Part shown: in pieces, positions 8,803 to 16,654 of the stretch
Numbering within the stretch: the first letter of the stretch is position 1
Layout: each line of letters opens with the position of its first letter
From: a candidate division WWE3 bacterium UBA1397
GTDB taxonomy: Bacteria > Patescibacteriota > WWE3 > UBA101185 > UBA10185
NCBI GenBank assembly: GCA_002305205.1
Contig: DBQJ01000009.1
Coordinates: 31,818-64,940, forward strand
Direction of reading: 5' to 3'
Length of the DNA: 33,123 nucleotides
Notes under the pieces: generated by a model
The model's database searches: none
What the model saw: only the letters and a program-made list of their open reading frames with translations
What the model was told of the DNA's origin: nothing
Program-made: the position numbers and the translations under genes

Positions 8803-11433
8803 ATGCCCTATAAAGACAATAAAAATAACAAACAGAAGAAAGATAACGAGACGGAAAATAATACAAATGGAATTGAGGAAGTTCAAGAAATTAAAGGTAA
8901 AGAAGATATTGATCCTAATATTCTACCCACGGATATATCGGAAGAAATGCAGTCTGCATACTTAGATTATGCTATGAGTGTTATCGTCTCCAGAGCTCTT
9001 CCTGATGTTAGAGATGGTTTAAAACCCGTACAAAGAAGAATTATATACGCTATGCAGGATCAGGGTATGGATTATTCAAGTAAGTTTCATAAATGTGCTG
9101 CTGTGGTAGGAGAAGTTCTTAAAAAATACCACCCTCACGGAGATGTTTCTGTTTACGATGCTTTGGTTAGAATGGGGCAGGATTTCTCTCTTAGATACCC
9201 TCTTATTGTTCCCCAGGGTAACTTTGGAAGTATAGATGGGGATCCTCCTGCTGCTATGAGATATACGGAGTGCAAATTAGACAAGATATCTGAATTTCTC
9301 TTTGCAGATATTGATAAAGATACTGTAGATTTTGCCATGAATGATCTTCAAAATATGGAGCCAATTTACCTTCCTTCTGTGATACCTAATCTTCTTCTAA
9401 ATGGAGCTACTGGCATCGCTGTAGGAATGGCTACTAATATACCTCCTCATAATCTGGGTGAGCTAATTGACGGAATTAATTTTTTAATTGATAAAGCTGA
9501 CAGTATAGGTACTTCCCCGGATAAAAACAGCAAGGAACAGATAGCCTCCATTGATTTTTCCTCTTCTGCTACTGTAGAAGAACTGGTTCAATACATCAAA
9601 GGCCCTGATTTTCCTACAGGAGGGACGATATATGATCAGAAGGAAATGATACAAATGTATGCAACAGGAAAGGGAAGGGTAGTAACCAGAGCTAAAATGG
9701 ATATAGAGGAGAACAAAGGGGGTAAAGTTGCTTTAATTGTAACTGAAATACCTTATATGGTTAACAAAGCTACTCTAATAGCTAAAATTGCTGATCTAGT
9801 CAAAGATAGACGTATAGAGGGAATATCAGATTTAAGAGATGAATCAAATAAAGAGGGTATAAGAATAGTGATAGAGTTAAAAAGAGACGGGGTAGTAAAT
9901 AAAATACAAAACCAATTATATAAATATACTCAGCTTCAGAGTACATATAATTCAAATTTTGTCGCGCTTCTAAACAACGAGCCCAAATTAATGCCTCTTA
10001 AAACTATGCTTGAGGAGTTCATTAAGCATAGACAACAAATTACTATAAGAAGAACAATATATTTACTCATAAAAGCTAGAGAAAGAGAACATATACTAAG
10101 GGGGTTAAAAATTGCTTTGGATAACCTTGATGAGGTTATAAAACTAATTAGATCCAGTAAAGATGCCGATACAGCTAAACAAGGTTTAATTAAAAAATTT
10201 GGACTTACGGATATACAAGCTCAAGCTATACTTGACATGCAGTTAAGAAGATTAGCTGCACTGGAAAGACAGAAGATTGAAGATGAACTTAAACAAATCC
10301 TTACTACTATAAAAGATTATGAAGGTTTAGTAGCTTCACCCCGAAGAATTATTGATACAGTAAGGAAAGACTTAAATGAAGTTAAAGATAAATTTGCCGG
10401 ACCTCGTACTACAAGGGTAACAAAAGGATCTGTTGGAGAATTAAGTGATGAGGATGTGATAGTAAGCGAACCCGTGATTGTCTCCATATCCCAGAATGGA
10501 TACATCAAAAGACTAAAAGAGGATTCCTACAGAAAACAGGGAAGAGGGGGAAAGGGAGTGAGCGGGCAGCAGTTAAAAGAGGAGGATAGTATTGCGGGAT
10601 TAAAAGTATGCGATACCCATGATTGGGGTTTGTTCTTTACTAATAAAGGAAAGGTATATCGTATGAGAGTATGGGATATTCCTGAAGCCCAGAAAGCTGC
10701 CAAGGGAACTCCTCTAGTGAATTTCCTAAGCATGTCTCAAGATGAAAGAGTGGAAGCCTTTCTTACCCTGACAAGTCAGGATTTTGAACAAAAGACAGGT
10801 TCAATTATATTTGTTACGGAATGGGGAACAGTAAAAAAGACTCCCATAGAGGAATTTTCTAATATCAGATCATCCGGAATTCTGGCTATTAAATTAGCTC
10901 TGGAAGATTCATTGGTATTTGCCGGTTTTACCCACGGGTCTGATGAAATATTAATTACTACTTCTTTAGGACAATCCATTAGGTTTAAAGAAACTGATGT
11001 AAGACCAATGGGAAGGGTATCCGGAGGAGTTACGGGAATTAAATTGGGAAAGAAAGGGGATAGGGTAGTTGGAACAGTAATAATATCAAAAGAGACAGGC
11101 GAAGTAGATTTGCTTACTGTATCAGAGTATGGATATGGAAAGAAGACACCTACAGAAGAGTATAAAATACAAAATAGAGCGGGGTCAGGTATCTTAACCT
11201 ACAAAGTAACAGATAAAACAGGGAAATTGGTGTCTGCCAGATCACTTAGCAGGAAGATAAACTCGGATATTCTAATAGCTACATCATATGGGATGGTATT
11301 AAGACTGTCTTCTAAACAAATACCATCGCTGGGAAGAGCAACTCAGGGTGTTCGTTTAATGAAGACCGATGAAAAGGATAAAGTAATCTCAATGGCTGTT
11401 CTGGAAGAAGAATTAGAAGAAATAGAAGAATAA
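8803..11433 (+). CDS. gyrA: DNA gyrase subunit A
   Basis: An 876-residue protein beginning with a polar, low-complexity stretch of ~38 residues before the usual breakage-reunion domain. The catalytic tyrosine is Tyr154 in AMRYTECKL. The quinolone pocket reads HPHGDVSVYDA, with Val115 where E. coli has Ser83 and Asp119 at the Asp87 position. The C-terminal beta-pinwheel contains a GyrA box QGRGGKG (near residue 580), which marks gyrase rather than ParC, and the protein ends in an acidic Glu-rich tail. With GyrB it wraps and supercoils DNA. The start lies 21 bases after the DHH gene, with no SD; TATTAC at 8791-8796 might act as a -10 box. Confidence 0.96.
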   Translation: MPYKDNKNNKQKKDNETENNTNGIEEVQEIKGKEDIDPNILPTDISEEMQSAYLDYAMSVIVSRALPDVRDGLKPVQRRIIYAMQDQGMDYSSKFHKCAAVVGEVLKKYHPHGDVSVYDALVRMGQDFSLRYPLIVPQGNFGSIDGDPPAAMRYTECKLDKISEFLFADIDKDTVDFAMNDLQNMEPIYLPSVIPNLLLNGATGIAVGMATNIPPHNLGELIDGINFLIDKADSIGTSPDKNSKEQIASIDFSSSATVEELVQYIKGPDFPTGGTIYDQKEMIQMYATGKGRVVTRAKMDIEENKGGKVALIVTEIPYMVNKATLIAKIADLVKDRRIEGISDLRDESNKEGIRIVIELKRDGVVNKIQNQLYKYTQLQSTYNSNFVALLNNEPKLMPLKTMLEEFIKHRQQITIRRTIYLLIKAREREHILRGLKIALDNLDEVIKLIRSSKDADTAKQGLIKKFGLTDIQAQAILDMQLRRLAALERQKIEDELKQILTTIKDYEGLVASPRRIIDTVRKDLNEVKDKFAGPRTTRVTKGSVGELSDEDVIVSEPVIVSISQNGYIKRLKEDSYRKQGRGGKGVSGQQLKEEDSIAGLKVCDTHDWGLFFTNKGKVYRMRVWDIPEAQKAAKGTPLVNFLSMSQDERVEAFLTLTSQDFEQKTGSIIFVTEWGTVKKTPIEEFSNIRSSGILAIKLALEDSLVFAGFTHGSDEILITTSLGQSIRFKETDVRPMGRVSGGVTGIKLGKKGDRVVGTVIISKETGEVDLLTVSEYGYGKKTPTEEYKIQNRAGSGILTYKVTDKTGKLVSARSLSRKINSDILIATSYGMVLRLSSKQIPSLGRATQGVRLMKTDEKDKVISMAVLEEELEEIEE

Positions 11434-11440
11434 TATAACA

Positions 11441-12121
11441 ATGATCTCCGATCTTATTCAATATGAAAAAGCCCTTCTATCCAAAGGAATTGAACTTATT
11501 GCGGGAATAGATGAGGTGGGCAGGGGACCCTTGGCCGGTCCTTTTGTAGCAGGAGCTGTAGTTTTAGACTGGAGTAAAATACTTAGGAATAACGACATCA
11601 TATCTGAAATATATTCGGATAGGAAAAACGGGTATAACTGTATAAAAGATTCAAAGAAATTAACACCTAATAAAAGAGAAAAACTCAGTGAATTCTTAAT
11701 TAATTCAGTAGTCAGCTATTCTATAATAGAAATATCCGTAGAGGAACTTGATGATATAGGTATATCTGAAACTACACAAAAAGCTTTTTATCAATGTATA
11801 GAAAGGTTATCAGTAAAACCTCAGCATGTCTTAACCGATAACTTTGAGATAAAGAAAATTGTTAGAGAAATGCAGACTAATATATCGGGAGGAGATAATA
11901 AATCACTTAGTATTGCCTCAGCTTCAATTATTGCAAAGGTATACAGAGACAGGTTAATGAAAAATATGGATAATATATATCCTCAATATAATTTTTCTTC
12001 AAATAAAGGGTATGGGACAAAGAAACACTTAGACTGCATAAAAAAGTATGGGATATGTCCTGTACACAGAAAAAGTTTCCATCCTATCAGTTCTTATCTT
12101 CATGAACTAAACTGCATGTAA
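11441..12121 (+). CDS. rnhB: Ribonuclease HII
   Basis: A 226-residue RNase H type 2 enzyme, which cuts RNA in RNA-DNA hybrids and removes misincorporated ribonucleotides. The catalytic set is visible: Asp24 and Glu25 in IDEVGRGPLAGP, Asp133 in LTDNF, and Asp152 in GGDNKS. The conserved DSKKLT and SIASASIIAKVYRD blocks are also present. The length is within the family range. The ATG lies 7 bases after the gyrA stop, so it is co-transcribed with gyrA; no SD is visible. No missing domain or frameshift was seen. Confidence 0.95.
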   Translation: MISDLIQYEKALLSKGIELIAGIDEVGRGPLAGPFVAGAVVLDWSKILRNNDIISEIYSDRKNGYNCIKDSKKLTPNKREKLSEFLINSVVSYSIIEISVEELDDIGISETTQKAFYQCIERLSVKPQHVLTDNFEIKKIVREMQTNISGGDNKSLSIASASIIAKVYRDRLMKNMDNIYPQYNFSSNKGYGTKKHLDCIKKYGICPVHRKSFHPISSYLHELNCM

Positions 12122-12129
12122 TTACCTCG

Positions 12130-12138
12130 TGATATACT
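12130..12138 (+). promoter_or_regulatory. Extended -10 promoter element before the FAD dehydrogenase
   Basis: TGaTATACT at 12130-12138 fits an extended -10 box. It lies 66 bases before the FAD dehydrogenase ATG, but only 5 bases before a tiny reading frame, ATG at 12144 and stop at 12177-12179 (11 codons, MFVRIVFYLCK). The unit would have a short leader, in contrast with the leaderless genes nearby. Confidence 0.4.
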
Positions 12139-12204
12139 TAACAATGTTTGTACGGATAGTTTTTTATCTATGTAAATAGTTTCAAATATCTGCCCGGTAT
12201 AAAT

Positions 12205-13566
12205 ATGAAAAAAACAAAGTACGATGTACTGATAGTGGGAGCGGGTCCAGCCGGAATATTTTCCTGTTATGAATTGTTAAATAAAAATCCGAAGATAAAG
12301 ATAGGTTTAATAGACATGGGTAATAGAATAGAGAAGAGAAAAACAAATGAGGTTATGTCAGGATTCGGGGGAGCGGGGACATATTCAGATGGAAAACTTC
12401 ATTTTACCCCCAAACTGTCACATGAAAGAGTATTCCATCTTATATCCCCCTCCGACTACCAAAAGTTGTTAGACAGGATTGAAGAAATATTCACTGAATT
12501 CGGAGTAGATGCGGAGACATATCCTAAAAATCCCGATGTTGTGAAACAAATATCGGATGATGCACAAAAGAAAGATATTGAACTAATAGTCAGAAAAGCA
12601 AAGCATGTGGGTACAGACAGTCTAAAAAAGGTAATGGTTAACTTTCAGAACTATCTGGAAAAAAGAGGGGTAGATATACTGGATAAAGTAGAGGTAAAAG
12701 ATATAAAAGTAAAGAATAATAAATATACTGCTGTAATAACAAACAAAGGAGACATTATGAGTAATTATGTTATTCTTTGTCCGGGAAGAGTGAAGGCTAA
12801 ATGGCTGCAGGATCTGGGTAAAAAACATGAGATACAGTATATGTTTGATATGGTCGAAGTAGGTGTAAGAGTAGAATTTCCCTCCAGCATCATGAAATAC
12901 CTAGCTGATACGCTATATGAGATAGTATTTAAGATCAGAACCTCAACATTTGATGATGTAATCAGAACATTCTGTTCATGCCCAAACGGTATGGTAGCAA
13001 CAGAGAAATATGAAGATCATGTATGTGTAAACGGGCATTCAAACAGTGATCATAATTCTGAGAACTCAAACTTTGCATTCCTGGTAGAAGTAAATCTAAC
13101 AGAACCCGTAGAGAATTCAATTCAATATGCTCAATCAATAGCTCAATTAGCATCAACTATCGGGGGAGGAAAACCCATACTCCAAAGACTGGCTGATCTA
13201 AGAAAGGGGAGGAGAAGCACCTGGAGTAGGTTATCAAAATCTATGGTTGTTCCTTCATTAAAAGATGTAACTCCGGGAGATATATCTATGGCTTTACCTC
13301 ATAGAATAGTTACTGATATTCTGGAAGGATTGGAAAAACTAGATAAAGTAATGCCGGGAATAAACTCAGGTTCAACCCTTCTTTATGCCCCCGAAGTTAA
13401 ATTCAGATCATCCAAGGTAAAAACTACACAAGATATGGAAACATCAGTAAAGGGAGTATATGTAGCAGGGGATGCAAGCGGTATGTCAGGAACAATAACA
13501 GGAGCAGCAGCAACAGGAATAATGGCAGCAAAAGGAATATTAAAGAATATTAACAAAAAGAAGTGA
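12205..13566 (+). CDS. FAD-dependent dehydrogenase of unknown substrate
   Basis: A 453-residue flavoprotein. The N-terminus holds a Rossmann dinucleotide-binding site, VGAGPAG (11-17), then the motif GFGGAGTYSDGKL that resembles the large uncharacterised NAD(FAD)-utilising dehydrogenase group (COG2509-like). A C-terminal segment, VYVAGDASGMSGTITGAAATG, is the usual second FAD-contacting motif, with its Asp binding the ribityl chain. No signal peptide or membrane segment is visible, so the protein is probably cytoplasmic. The substrate is not known for this group. It closes the plus-strand block and is followed by a minus-strand terminator belonging to the convergent small gene. No SD was found at the ATG. 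Confidence 0.85.
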   Translation: MKKTKYDVLIVGAGPAGIFSCYELLNKNPKIKIGLIDMGNRIEKRKTNEVMSGFGGAGTYSDGKLHFTPKLSHERVFHLISPSDYQKLLDRIEEIFTEFGVDAETYPKNPDVVKQISDDAQKKDIELIVRKAKHVGTDSLKKVMVNFQNYLEKRGVDILDKVEVKDIKVKNNKYTAVITNKGDIMSNYVILCPGRVKAKWLQDLGKKHEIQYMFDMVEVGVRVEFPSSIMKYLADTLYEIVFKIRTSTFDDVIRTFCSCPNGMVATEKYEDHVCVNGHSNSDHNSENSNFAFLVEVNLTEPVENSIQYAQSIAQLASTIGGGKPILQRLADLRKGRRSTWSRLSKSMVVPSLKDVTPGDISMALPHRIVTDILEGLEKLDKVMPGINSGSTLLYAPEVKFRSSKVKTTQDMETSVKGVYVAGDASGMSGTITGAAATGIMAAKGILKNINKKK

Positions 13567-13572
13567 AAAAAT

Positions 13573-13602
13573 CCCGCACCTTTAGAAGAAAAAAGGTGCG
13601 GG
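13573..13602 (-). terminator. Intrinsic terminator of the small gene at 13609-13848
   Basis: An 11-bp perfect stem (13573-13583 with 13592-13602, loop of 8) is GC-rich at its base. On the minus strand it is followed by ATTTTTTC, so it stops transcription coming from the small minus-strand gene. On the plus strand there is no T run, so it is weaker for the FAD dehydrogenase transcript. Confidence 0.8.
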
Positions 13603-13608
13603 CTGGCC

Positions 13609-13848
13609 TTATCTCCTGTAAAAAACAGCCTGGGGATCCGATGATGCTGGAAAAAATTCTACGGTTTTCAGAAGCTTCCACTCCCCTTCTTTTTTTACCT
13701 TCCTGGCCAGTTTCTCGTAGTCCTTTGTTGAAGAGTCGGACTGACGACGTTGCGCAGAACCTACAAAAATTAAATGCAGAGTCAGTACTCCATTCTCTTC
13801 AGAATGGCAACTGAATCTATAGACGTTACCCTGCCAAACAATTTCCAT
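13609..13848 (-). CDS. Small hypothetical protein in its own transcription unit
   Basis: A 79-residue reading frame with no recognised family. It is mixed polar and hydrophobic, begins MEIVWQGNVYRF, has a Lys/Glu-rich stretch around residues 42-58 (DYEKLARKVKKEGEW), and ends in RR. It looks soluble, with no membrane segment. Support for a real gene comes from its surroundings: an AGGAGG 5 bases before the ATG, a plausible -35/-10 pair upstream, and a strong terminator 6 bases after the stop. Its base composition looks richer in G+C than the flanking genes, and it uses CGT for some arginines where neighbours mostly use AGA/AGG. Acquisition by transfer is possible. The overlapping plus-strand frame has no such signals. 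Confidence 0.6.
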   Translation of the reverse strand: MEIVWQGNVYRFSCHSEENGVLTLHLIFVGSAQRRQSDSSTKDYEKLARKVKKEGEWKLLKTVEFFPASSDPQAVFYRR

Positions 13849-13853
13849 CTCTT

Positions 13854-13859
13854 CCTCCT
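13854..13859 (-). promoter_or_regulatory. Shine-Dalgarno site AGGAGG of the small gene
   Basis: AGGAGG on the minus strand lies 5 bases before the ATG at 13848. It is the clearest canonical ribosome binding site in the window, where most starts have none. Confidence 0.75.
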
Positions 13860-13920
13860 CTTTCTGATTGTGATTTTTCGTAACTTAACATATTTTCATT
13901 AATATTGCTATAGGGTAAAT

Positions 13921-13949
13921 AGAATAGGGTATTTATATTGATATAACAA
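13921..13949 (-). promoter_or_regulatory. Candidate promoter of the small gene
   Basis: On the minus strand TTGTTA (13949-13944) and TATTCT (13926-13921) are 17 bases apart. The start of transcription would give a leader of about 65 bases, consistent with SD-based initiation. The pair lies just downstream of the xerD stop codon (13957). Confidence 0.4.
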
Positions 13950-13956
13950 GGATATA

Positions 13957-14964
13957 TTAGTTTAATGTACTTATTTTATTGGATCCTTCGTTCTTTTTAC
14001 CTTCAATATCTTTATGGTACTTTCTATGTACATCTTTTAATCTTGCATTAGTTACATGGGTATAAATCTGCGTTGTGGATACATTTGAGTGACCCAAAAG
14101 CTCCTGTACACTCCTTAGATCGGCTCCTTCACTAAGAAGTCCGGTAGCAAATGTATGTCTTAATGTATGTGGTGTAGCATCTACTGATATTCCTGCTTTC
14201 CAGATATATTTTTTTACCAGTCTTTCTACGCTTCTTACAGTTAATCTTAGTGATTCTCCATCAAAATCCCCCGGTTCCATCTTTTTTCCCGAATATCTAA
14301 TAAATAATGGTTTAAAAGAATCACTTCTTAATGCCAGGTATTTTTTTATCCATGTTATTGCAGAAGGGGAGAGGTATACCGTTCTTGCTTTTCTGCCTTT
14401 ACCAATTACAGTAAACTCTCCACTGTCCAGATTTACTGCATCTCTATCTAAACTAACAAGTTCTGATACTCTAAGACCTGTACTGAATAATGTATCCAAT
14501 ATTGCTCTATCCCTGATACCCGAACGTCTGTTTAAATCCTGTACGCTAAAAAGCATATTCATTTGTTCATCATTTAACACTTTAGGTACACGATCTTCAG
14601 CCTTTCCTAATATAATCTGTTCAGGAGACATAATTTCCAATCCTTCTTCAACTACTAAATATTTCAGAAAAGCCCTAAGAGCAACTAAGAAGGTCTTTTG
14701 GGTAGATCTCTTAAACTCTTCATTACTTTTAGAACTTATACGACGGTTAAGATTTATCCTGTATTTCTTAATCAGATCCTGATCAAGATCAGACAACATT
14801 AAATATTCTTTTTTTAGATACTCTTTAGACCAATCTGCAAAATCATTTAAATAAAAATGATACATTTTCAATGTATTCTTGGATAAGTTTCTCTCAATTT
14901 CGCAGAATTCTAAATATTGGGGTACAGCTTCATTAAATTTTGTATTAAGGCTCATCTTTGACAT
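13957..14964 (-). CDS. xerD: Tyrosine recombinase of the XerC/XerD type
   Basis: A 335-residue site-specific recombinase. The N-terminal SAM-like core-binding domain spans roughly residues 8-110 and the catalytic domain 125-310. The full catalytic set is present: Arg165 (STGLRVSELV), Lys189 (IGKGRKART), His266 and Arg269 (PHTLRHTF), His292 (LLGHSNVSTT) and nucleophile Tyr301 (IYTHV). A charged C-terminal tail of ~30 residues extends beyond the usual end. Only one recombinase is visible here, so it may be the single Xer enzyme resolving chromosome dimers, but a mobile-element integrase cannot be excluded; no att sites or phage genes are nearby. Its promoter sits 9 bases before the ATG. XerC versus XerD cannot be decided. 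Confidence 0.85.
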   Translation of the reverse strand: MSKMSLNTKFNEAVPQYLEFCEIERNLSKNTLKMYHFYLNDFADWSKEYLKKEYLMLSDLDQDLIKKYRINLNRRISSKSNEEFKRSTQKTFLVALRAFLKYLVVEEGLEIMSPEQIILGKAEDRVPKVLNDEQMNMLFSVQDLNRRSGIRDRAILDTLFSTGLRVSELVSLDRDAVNLDSGEFTVIGKGRKARTVYLSPSAITWIKKYLALRSDSFKPLFIRYSGKKMEPGDFDGESLRLTVRSVERLVKKYIWKAGISVDATPHTLRHTFATGLLSEGADLRSVQELLGHSNVSTTQIYTHVTNARLKDVHRKYHKDIEGKKNEGSNKISTLN

Positions 14965-14973
14965 TGTTTATTA

Positions 14974-14985
14974 ATTATACGACAT
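14974..14985 (-). promoter_or_regulatory. -10 region of xerD
   Basis: The minus strand reads ATGTCGTATAAT, with the perfect TATAAT at 14979-14974 and the xerD ATG 9 bases downstream. No SD is present. The same 12-mer recurs on the plus strand at 15399-15410. Confidence 0.5.
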
Positions 14986-15393
14986 AGATATGGAAATTAT
15001 TTATGTTATTTTTAGTTCTTAGCTATATCCCCATACTTTTAAATATATTTTGAGGTAGATTTACACCTCTTTAAAGAAAAAGCCCGTTAGAATTGATTCT
15101 AGAGCGTCCTGAGATTATATTGCTATAACAGCGTATATGGCACTTTATCCCTCTATTTATACAATAATAATGAAGTATATGTGTACGGGTAGGGAGACAT
15201 TGGAAATTTAAATATAAATAAGTCTGATGAAGGAAATACTAGGGTAATTAGAAATATTAAAATAGAGAAATAGAATAGGGGATAAATAATTTTTTATTTA
15301 CTATAGTGATTATTTAATAATTAAAAATATTCAAGATCTGTTTTTTATTTTGTTCTTTATATTTTTGAAGTAGAGGATCAAAAACTCATATAC

Positions 15394-15410
15394 ACGACAT
15401 GTCGTATAAT
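15394..15410 (+). promoter_or_regulatory. 12-bp palindrome overlapping a TATAAT box
   Basis: ACGACATGTCGT (15394-15405) is a perfect palindrome whose last base begins TATAAT (15405-15410). This is the usual geometry of an operator overlapping a promoter. What it would transcribe is unclear; only a 16-codon frame (15413-15463) follows. Confidence 0.4.
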
Positions 15411-15644
15411 GTATGTTTAACGACTTTATGGGTGGTATAAACCCAGATACTCAAAATAACTAATATAGGGACATTTAATTAGTAGAGAATAACAAATATA
15501 ATTAACGCAATATTTAATTATCCTAATTACTTTATTCTTTTTTAAATGTATATAAATAAAAATAAATATTATGATTATTCACTAAGATTCGCTTCTTTGT
15601 TCGTTATATTTCCTGGGCTGAGAGGTGCCTTTCAAGGGCTAAAG

Positions 15645-15653
15645 TTATCCACA
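15645..15653 (+). promoter_or_regulatory. Perfect DnaA box
   Basis: TTATCCACA at 15645-15653 is an exact match to the consensus DnaA box, 17 bases left of three direct repeats in a non-coding region. One more exact copy occurs inside a gene at 27198-27206, so a single match alone is weak evidence. Confidence 0.5.
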
Positions 15654-15670
15654 ACCCTCCCCCGGAGATA

Positions 15671-15733
15671 TATGACACTTCTACAGAATTATGTATGACA
15701 TTCGTACAACTAAATATATATGACAATCGTACA
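15671..15733 (+). repeat. Three iteron-like direct repeats
   Basis: Units of 15 bases, consensus TATGACAnTCGTACA, start at 15671, 15694 and 15719. Units 2 and 3 differ at one position; unit 1 has two further changes (CTTCTACA at its end). Periods are 23 and 25 bases, so the units lie roughly on one face of the helix at about two turns. They sit 17 bases right of a DnaA box. Confidence 0.7.
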
Positions 15734-15844
15734 TTATGAATTAGCACCCTACCCTATAGTATGTTAATGGTTACGGTATTTATCCGGTGCAATGAGATTT
15801 ACAAAAATATACCACTCACCTACCCACTCTATGTCCCTGTATAT

Positions 15845-16654
15845 TTATGGGGTAAAGAAAATTACTATTCCTAAAAATAATAAAAATATAAAAGTAAATT
15901 GGGTCATCATTTTATTATTAATATCATTTTTGAGATATGAAGATATGTAGGTTAATGAGAACATCAGAACCAATGATATGAGCAAAGCCCTTAGAAATGC
16001 CTCAGTAGGTATAAATGATATAGCTGTACCGATAGAAAAGGTAAGAAAGAAAGTCATAGAACTTAATAAAAATGACTCCCCTATTCCTGATTTCTTTGAG
16101 TCGCTGTCAAATCTTGATACCCACAATTGATACACAACATATAGTGATGAGATAATCCCAATCATAGTATTTTGTACCAAACAATTTGTATCTATTTTAA
16201 ATATTCCGGAAAACAAAGGTATGGCAACAACTACTTGAATTATCTGCGCCCATGCTGTAGCTGCCCTGTATAAGGGTATGGATTCCTCCCTATCTTCAAC
16301 TACCAGAAATATATTATCAACAAGGGATACGAGGTAATAGAACCCGGCAAAGAATATTAAAGCTGTCATTTTTATGATAAAGCTTAAATTAGGAAAAAAA
16401 TGAAAGAATAACAATGAACCTGACAACAATGACAACGGGTTTATTATTGTGTAAAAAATATTTTTTAAATCTATGTTAGGGTACTGAGTAATAAATGTTC
16501 CAAATAATACTATAAATACCACCAATCCTCCTGCAGTATATACATCAAGATGAAGTCTACCTGCTGTAAATAGATAAAGAAATATCGCAACAAAAAGAGA
16601 TTGAAGAAAATATTTATGTTTCTTTTGGATTTTTAATTTAGATGGCAATATCAT
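15845..16654 (-). CDS. Integral membrane protein of unknown function
   Basis: A 269-residue protein made almost entirely of hydrophobic helices, about eight, starting near residue 14 after a basic N-terminus (KLKIQKKHKY). A short charged loop (VEDREESIP) lies near the middle and another (RFDSDSKKSG) further on. No known transporter or enzyme motif was recognised. Its ATG lies inside the last codons of ruvC (17-base overlap), so it is translated from the yebC-ruvC transcript. This position suggests co-expression, not a shared function. It ends at the large non-coding region, and no clear terminator was seen after it. Confidence 0.75.
   Translation of the reverse strand: MILPSKLKIQKKHKYFLQSLFVAIFLYLFTAGRLHLDVYTAGGLVVFIVLFGTFITQYPNIDLKNIFYTIINPLSLLSGSLLFFHFFPNLSFIIKMTALIFFAGFYYLVSLVDNIFLVVEDREESIPLYRAATAWAQIIQVVVAIPLFSGIFKIDTNCLVQNTMIGIISSLYVVYQLWVSRFDSDSKKSGIGESFLLSSMTFFLTFSIGTAISFIPTEAFLRALLISLVLMFSLTYISSYLKNDINNKMMTQFTFIFLLFLGIVIFFTP

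Larger units (their letters stand above)
14965..15844. other. 880-base non-coding region
   Basis: No supported protein gene and no tRNA was found here. It holds the xerD -10 box, very AT-rich palindromic stretches (15285-15330, including AAATAATTTTTTATTT), a 12-bp palindrome fused to a TATAAT box (15394-15410), a more GC-rich patch (15612-15666), a perfect DnaA box (15645-15653) and three direct repeats (15671-15733). Only reading frames of about 10-16 codons occur, for example 15413-15463. Replication origin, regulatory locus or remnant are all possible. Confidence 0.6.

Noticed and set aside
13563..13814. Plus-strand 83-residue frame after the FAD dehydrogenase
   Set aside because: It runs through the terminator hairpin and is antisense to the small gene, which has the SD, promoter and terminator signals.
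13957..14964. Integrated phage or genomic island marked by the tyrosine recombinase
   Set aside because: No phage genes, att repeats or tRNA edge adjoin it, and the residues fit a housekeeping Xer enzyme.
15395..15424. dif site for the Xer recombinase
   Set aside because: Parts resemble dif (TAATGTAT, GTTTAAC), but the 11-6-11 spacing does not hold. The TATGTTAAT at 15760-15768 likewise has no matching left arm.
15612..15660. TPP riboswitch, because of GGGCTGAGAGGTGCC
   Set aside because: Only the CTGAGA core matches; the second conserved half is absent and no thiamine gene follows.
15671..15733. CRISPR array
   Set aside because: Only three units of 15 bases with 8-10-base gaps; repeats and spacers are far too short and no cas genes are present.
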